Positions 59,976 to 64,000 of a stretch of DNA of 64,000 nucleotides are shown one piece after another. The notes under the pieces were generated by a model. The model saw nothing but the letters and a program-made list of their open reading frames with translations. It ran no database searches and had not been told where the DNA came from. The DNA is from CAZEQK01 sp964514395 (GTDB lineage Bacteria > Bacillota > Bacilli > Tepidibacillales > Tepidibacillaceae), in contig CAZEQK010000001.1 in assembly GCA_964514395.1 (NCBI GenBank), forward strand, positions 1 through 64,000, read 5' to 3'. A program made the translations under genes and the position numbers. Within the stretch, counting starts at the first letter, position 1; each line of letters opens with the position of its first letter.

Positions 59976-61451
59976 ATGAATCTAAATCAAATGACCTTTA
60001 GCAGAAATAAGCTGATGAGCATATTGCTATGGGTCGCTATTATGCTTGGGGGAGCTGGATCAATATTAAGTGGAATTCCACTGAGAGTCATTATGCTAGG
60101 AACAGGGGTTGGAGTAATCATCGCCATCATCATTACAATCCTATCACTAAGGCGAATGCTGGAATACTACATTAGATTTTTTGTCGTCATAGGTTTAACT
60201 ATTGTTTCATATTTCATTATTAATGCTTCACCAAAAATATCTTCTTATTTTTATGTATTTTTCACTCTTATTATCATCACCATCTATAATGACTACAAAC
60301 CGATTATCCTATCTGGTATATCGGGTATAGGTTTAACCTTATACGCATTTTACTTTCATCTAAACGAAATGTTTCCTGGCCTTGAAATGAAGGATTCCAT
60401 CCGTTTTTCTTTTTATATTATTTTAACCACAGTGTTATTAGCTGCCCAAAGTAAAATTGGTCAACAACTCATAAAAAATATCGAATCGGAAAACAGTAAG
60501 GTAAATAAGGCCAAATTACATATCGAAACCTTATTAGAGCAGCTTAAAAAATCGATCACAGTATTGAGTACTTTTAGTAAAAATCTCTTTGAGAATATCA
60601 GTCATAATAATCTTATTGCGAAGGAGATTACATTCGCATTTGGTGAGATTTCGAAAGGAATAGAATCCCAAGCAAGCAGTTTAAAAGGAATTAATCATTC
60701 CATGAAGGATATTAGCAATAAGGTACAGCTGTCTGGAGAATCCTCTACCAAAATGGCAGATATATCAAGCAATATATCTGCCATATCAGAAAAAGGTAAT
60801 GATATAATGATTACACTTAATGAGGAGTCGAAAAATAGCAACAATACCATCATTTCATCGATTCATTTTATGAAGGAATTGAATAATCAAAGTACAAGAA
60901 TTGGAGAAATATTAAGTACAATCAATGATATATCTGAACAGACCAATCTTTTATCCTTGAATGCTTCCATTGAAGCGGCAAGAGCCGGAGAGCATGGAAA
61001 AGGCTTTTCTGTCGTAGCAGATGAAATCAGAAAGCTAGCATTAACATCTAGAGATTCAATTGATAAGATTTCAGATATTCTAACAGAAATCTCAAGCAAA
61101 TCAAATGAAGCTTACAATCGAATGATTAACAGTGAAAAAGTAATAAAGGCTAATGAAAATGCGGTGAATGCAACCATTGATTTGTTTCATGAAATATCGG
61201 TCTACTCTATACAAGTGATAGACCAATCAAACTATATTGAGAAGGAATTAAATGAGCTAGAGCAATATTCAGAAGAATTTATGCAGGAGATGTCGTCGAT
61301 TGCAACTATAACAGAGGAGCATTCTGCTACAGTGGAAGAGGTATTGGCTAATGTGGAGGACCAAAAGGAAAGATTTGAGCATATTACCAACCATTTTAAG
61401 CAATTAGAGGATTTAATTGAAAATCTAAAGGGCTTAAGTAGTGGAGAATGA
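59976..61451 (+). CDS. methyl-accepting chemotaxis protein
   Basis: 491 aa. The N-terminal about 170 residues form five to six spans (SILLWVAIMLGGAGSILSGI, VIMLGTGVGVIIAIIITILS, FFVVIGLTIVSYFIINASPK, FTLIIITIYNDY) without a large external sensor domain. The rest is a long coiled coil with the signalling tip ISEQTNLLSLNASIEAARAG, EHGKGFSVVADEIRKLA. It would signal to CheA/CheW; the stimulus must be sensed in or at the membrane. ACTGGGGGGAAGTA precedes the ATG. Confidence 0.9.
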   Translation: MNLNQMTFSRNKLMSILLWVAIMLGGAGSILSGIPLRVIMLGTGVGVIIAIIITILSLRRMLEYYIRFFVVIGLTIVSYFIINASPKISSYFYVFFTLIIITIYNDYKPIILSGISGIGLTLYAFYFHLNEMFPGLEMKDSIRFSFYIILTTVLLAAQSKIGQQLIKNIESENSKVNKAKLHIETLLEQLKKSITVLSTFSKNLFENISHNNLIAKEITFAFGEISKGIESQASSLKGINHSMKDISNKVQLSGESSTKMADISSNISAISEKGNDIMITLNEESKNSNNTIISSIHFMKELNNQSTRIGEILSTINDISEQTNLLSLNASIEAARAGEHGKGFSVVADEIRKLALTSRDSIDKISDILTEISSKSNEAYNRMINSEKVIKANENAVNATIDLFHEISVYSIQVIDQSNYIEKELNELEQYSEEFMQEMSSIATITEEHSATVEEVLANVEDQKERFEHITNHFKQLEDLIENLKGLSSGE

Positions 61452-61468
61452 AAAATATGGCAATAAGA

Positions 61469-61510
61469 AAAAGGGTATCCCAAAAAGTGATATTGGGATA
61501 CCCTTTGTTT
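61469..61510. terminator. bidirectional terminator
   Basis: 13-bp stem AAGGGTATCCCAA / TTGGGATACCCTT between convergent genes; T runs on both sides. Confidence 0.85.
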
Positions 61511-61511
61511 C

Positions 61512-63647
61512 TTATTTATTTTCAAAAGGCAAATCAGAGAATAGCTGTCCATACTTCTCCATACTTGCATCACGGAAGGTTTTTGTTGTGGTAGCGTATG
61601 CTTTAAACCCTGGTGGTACTAATCCATAGGCAGGTTTAAAGAGATTTCCAGTCATAATTTTAGTAAACATTTCCCTATCAATCGCCATAGAAAGCGCCTT
61701 TCTTACCTTTTGATTATTAAAAGGTTTCTTTGTTTGATTAAATTCAAGATAGAAAGTTACAAATTCGGAATGAGGCTGGAATTCAGCATTATTTATATTA
61801 ACTAAGCTATCATTATAAGTAAAAGGTAAATAATCATAGTAGGAATACTTGTACGATGGAATAGAAAAGCTGTAAGTCAAATCTATGTAGATATTGTCTA
61901 ATGCTACATTATTTTTGTCCCAGTAAGTATCATTTTTTGATAATACTAATTCAGTTACGTTGTCATTTATATTAGTAAGTGTCCAAGGTCCGTTATATAA
62001 TAATTTGTCTGTATTTGTTGCATAATCATCTACATGTTTCTCATAAAAAGCTTTGTTTAATGGCATGTAGGTTGGATAAGTAGTCAACTCTAAAAACCAT
62101 GGTGTAGGCTGTGTCAACGTCACCTCTAATGTCTGATTATTTACTGCTTTAATACCAACTTGAGAGAAAGAAACTGGTTGTGGATTTGTCTTTATCCCAT
62201 ATACTACTTCTGAAGGTGTTTTGCTTTGATATAAATCCTCAAATGTAATGGGATCATTATCATATAAACCTTTCAACTTCTTATAAAGGGTATAGTTATA
62301 ATAGTCCTTAGCTCCCTTTATATAATCAGTAATGATAGAATAATTATTTGAATCGGTTTGAGCATTGATGGCACGTTCCCAGCCATACACAAAATCCTGT
62401 GCTGTTACCGGTGCATTATTACTCCATTGAGCATTATTTCTTATTTTAAAAGTATAGGTTTTTCCATCATCACTAATTTTCCACGATTCAGCCATTCCTG
62501 GAGCAACGCCAGAAGGGCCAATTCTTACTAAACCTTCTTCTAATGCAGTTACTACCCAAGACTGTGAAGTTTGAGTATCAAGGTTTGGCATGATAGGCAA
62601 GAATAGGTTCAATTCTTGTTTCTTAACCTCACCAGGCTGTAGCATCTTCGTATCAGGTAGTTCTTTACTAGCCCATTTCAGCTCCAATTCTGGACCCATT
62701 CCTTTTACAATTATGCCCTTTACATTAGGATTTAATAAATAACCATAATAGCGATAATCGATTGGTGCGATTCCAACATCATCTTTTACTAAAATTTTTT
62801 CTGCTTCAAGGAAATCATCTAAACGCTTTTCTGGATCTAATTCTGTCTTAGCCTTTTCAACAAGGGAATCATATTGTGGGTTAGAATACTTCCCAGCATT
62901 ATATTGGCCATCTGTCTCAAATAAGAGCATCCAAGTTAATGGATCGTTATAGTCAGGTCCCCATCCAGCATAACCAACATCAAAATCCTGTTTACCTAAG
63001 CGGTCTAGCTTATCAGTAAAACCAGCACTATCAATGTTAACATTAATTCCCAACTGCTGTTTCCACATATCAACTAACAAATTATTACCCTTTTCTGCAA
63101 AATCATTAGAATCAGATAATAATTGAAATGTGAAATTATCGATGGACATCCCTTCTTCAGCAAGGCCCTCTTCTAAAAGCTTTCTTGCAACACTCTTTTT
63201 AGTAGTATCAAGAGTGATAATCACTGTTTTTGTGGTTCCATCCCAATTAACTTTTGCTCCTAAGGCTTCACTTACAAAGCGTAACGGTACCATCGTATAG
63301 CCACTTACAATCTGTGCAGGTACAGACAAATCTACTTGTTTCCCATCTACTGTTGCTTGACTATCTCCTATTTTTATATAGATTGTTGTGTTATCTTTCG
63401 TTGCAGTAACAGAATGCTCTTTACTATTCCAAGAGATACTAGCACCGAGCACTTCAAAAATCGCTCTCATTGGTACCAAAGTTGATCCACTAATAACAAC
63501 TGGAGGCTGGCTGAAATGTTGAAGCTCTCCATTTATACTGACTTGAATATCTGAAGCTGCCTTCACATTTACGGTTGCTCCAAATGAAAAGAATAAAGTA
63601 ACAAACATTAATGAAAATACTAAAAAAATAGATAATGACTTTTTCAT
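61512..63647 (-). CDS. oligopeptide-binding-like protein with permuted lobes and wall-type N-terminal domain
   Basis: 711 aa. Signal peptide to about 27; copper-amine-oxidase-N-like domain (about 30-145: STLVPMRAIFEVLGASISWN, YTMVPLRFVSEALGAKVNW). Next, about 150-325, comes what is normally the C-terminal part of an OppA-type solute-binding protein: ARKLLEEGLAEEGMSIDNF, FDVGYAGWGPDYNDPLTWML, YSNPQYDSLVEKAKTELDPE, AEKILVKDDVGIAPIDYR and LELKWASKE. After a linker comes the normal N-terminal part: KKQELNLFLPIMPNLDTQTS, GMAESWKISDDGKTYTFKIR, TAQDFVYGWERAI, VRKALSMAIDREMFTKIMTG. The chain ends at FSDLPFENK, where the C-part should begin. Lobes are thus circularly permuted. ATG 63647 behind GAGGAGGTTAAC. 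Confidence 0.8.
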   Translation of the reverse strand: MKKSLSIFLVFSLMFVTLFFSFGATVNVKAASDIQVSINGELQHFSQPPVVISGSTLVPMRAIFEVLGASISWNSKEHSVTATKDNTTIYIKIGDSQATVDGKQVDLSVPAQIVSGYTMVPLRFVSEALGAKVNWDGTTKTVIITLDTTKKSVARKLLEEGLAEEGMSIDNFTFQLLSDSNDFAEKGNNLLVDMWKQQLGINVNIDSAGFTDKLDRLGKQDFDVGYAGWGPDYNDPLTWMLLFETDGQYNAGKYSNPQYDSLVEKAKTELDPEKRLDDFLEAEKILVKDDVGIAPIDYRYYGYLLNPNVKGIIVKGMGPELELKWASKELPDTKMLQPGEVKKQELNLFLPIMPNLDTQTSQSWVVTALEEGLVRIGPSGVAPGMAESWKISDDGKTYTFKIRNNAQWSNNAPVTAQDFVYGWERAINAQTDSNNYSIITDYIKGAKDYYNYTLYKKLKGLYDNDPITFEDLYQSKTPSEVVYGIKTNPQPVSFSQVGIKAVNNQTLEVTLTQPTPWFLELTTYPTYMPLNKAFYEKHVDDYATNTDKLLYNGPWTLTNINDNVTELVLSKNDTYWDKNNVALDNIYIDLTYSFSIPSYKYSYYDYLPFTYNDSLVNINNAEFQPHSEFVTFYLEFNQTKKPFNNQKVRKALSMAIDREMFTKIMTGNLFKPAYGLVPPGFKAYATTTKTFRDASMEKYGQLFSDLPFENK

Positions 63648-63747
63648 TGTTAACCTCCTCGTATCATGTGCAATATTTACCATCTTTATTTTGTTTTCAA
63701 CAAAAATTTACAAATTCCTTCACATTTTTGAAATTTTTTCTACGATT

Positions 63748-63940
63748 TATTTTTGTCCCAGTAAGTATCATTTTTTGATAACACTAATACTAATTCAGTT
63801 ACGTTATCATTTATCTTAGAAAGTGTCCAAGGCTCGTTATATAATAATTTGTCTGATTTGTTGTATAATCATCTACATGTTTCTCATAAAAAGCTTTGTT
63901 TAACGGCATGTAGGTTAGATAAGAAGTCAACTTTATGAGT
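63748..63940 (-). pseudogene. fragment of a second oligopeptide-binding protein gene
   Basis: Matches about 61912-62090 of the neighbouring gene at roughly 90% and would read SYLTYMPLNKAFYEKHVDDY before shifting frame. Several indels and stops; no start. It lies upstream of the permuted gene on the same strand. The rest of 63684-64000 has no gene. Confidence 0.8.
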
Positions 63941-64000
63941 TATGTATGGGTAGCTTTATAATTACCTGTGTTCCTTTCCCCTTCTCACTTTTAATCGTAA

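Overview
The window is low-GC DNA from an endospore-forming Firmicute, most likely order Bacillales. Evidence for this is an alpha/beta-type small acid-soluble spore protein, a cluster of tiny membrane proteins resembling sporulation-associated ones, Bacillus-type lipoate assembly genes (lipM, lipA), ylbF/ylbG, an Asp23/YloU-type protein and AddAB-type recombination nucleases. SLH and copper-amine-oxidase-N domains on secreted proteins would fit a thermophilic or anaerobic genus near Tepidibacillus/Vulcanibacillus, but the genus is only a guess.

Bases 1-10760 are accessory DNA. They hold unknown secreted proteins, a broken IS1380-type transposase, a decayed group II intron reverse transcriptase and a cell-communication locus. 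In that locus a secreted subtilisin-like protease is read divergently from an XRE regulator gene. The protease-promoter-regulator module was duplicated and then lost reciprocally: one copy keeps the protease but has a truncated regulator, and the other keeps the full 415-aa HTH-TPR regulator but only a scrap of the protease gene. The intact regulator is followed 11 bases later by a previously untracked 39-aa exported-peptide gene and a terminator, the layout of NprR-NprX/PlcR-PapR quorum sensing. A radical SAM/SPASM remnant and five 33-48 aa single-span membrane proteins follow.

Bases 10900-26100 carry housekeeping and accessory genes: a methyltransferase, a DUF2624-like protein, an SGNH hydrolase, an MFS transporter, a lipoprotein with three SmpA/BamE-like repeats, addB-addA, a SASP, an M24 peptidase and an Asp/Glu racemase. 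Bases 26400-31750 look like a spore- or cell-surface glycan cluster (GNAT, tandem GT2 glycosyltransferase, polysaccharide pyruvyl transferase, CgeB-like glycosyltransferase, Gly/Tyr-rich coat-like protein). Bases 31800-39530 hold a NapH-like ferredoxin membrane protein, lipA and lipM, a YkvA-like protein, a GH18-SLH enzyme and a CAP-domain protein. Bases 39770-52900 hold an ABC-2 exporter, an MFS pump, ylbG-ylbF, uvsE, a bactofilin, an XPB-type helicase with its partner protein, a thermonuclease and a YitT protein. Bases 53080-64000 hold a CapA-like protein, a CBS protein, LysM-CAP and LysM-NlpC/P60 wall proteins, an FtsW/SpoVE protein, an Asp23 protein, mtnN, a chemoreceptor and an oligopeptide-binding protein whose lobes appear in circularly permuted order.

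Two families of dispersed palindromic repeats recur (12689, 29039, 55199; and 33167, 43127, 57315), each with full-length and internally deleted members. The points most worth a second look are the peptide-signalling locus, the permuted binding protein, the repeat families and the tiny-membrane-protein array.
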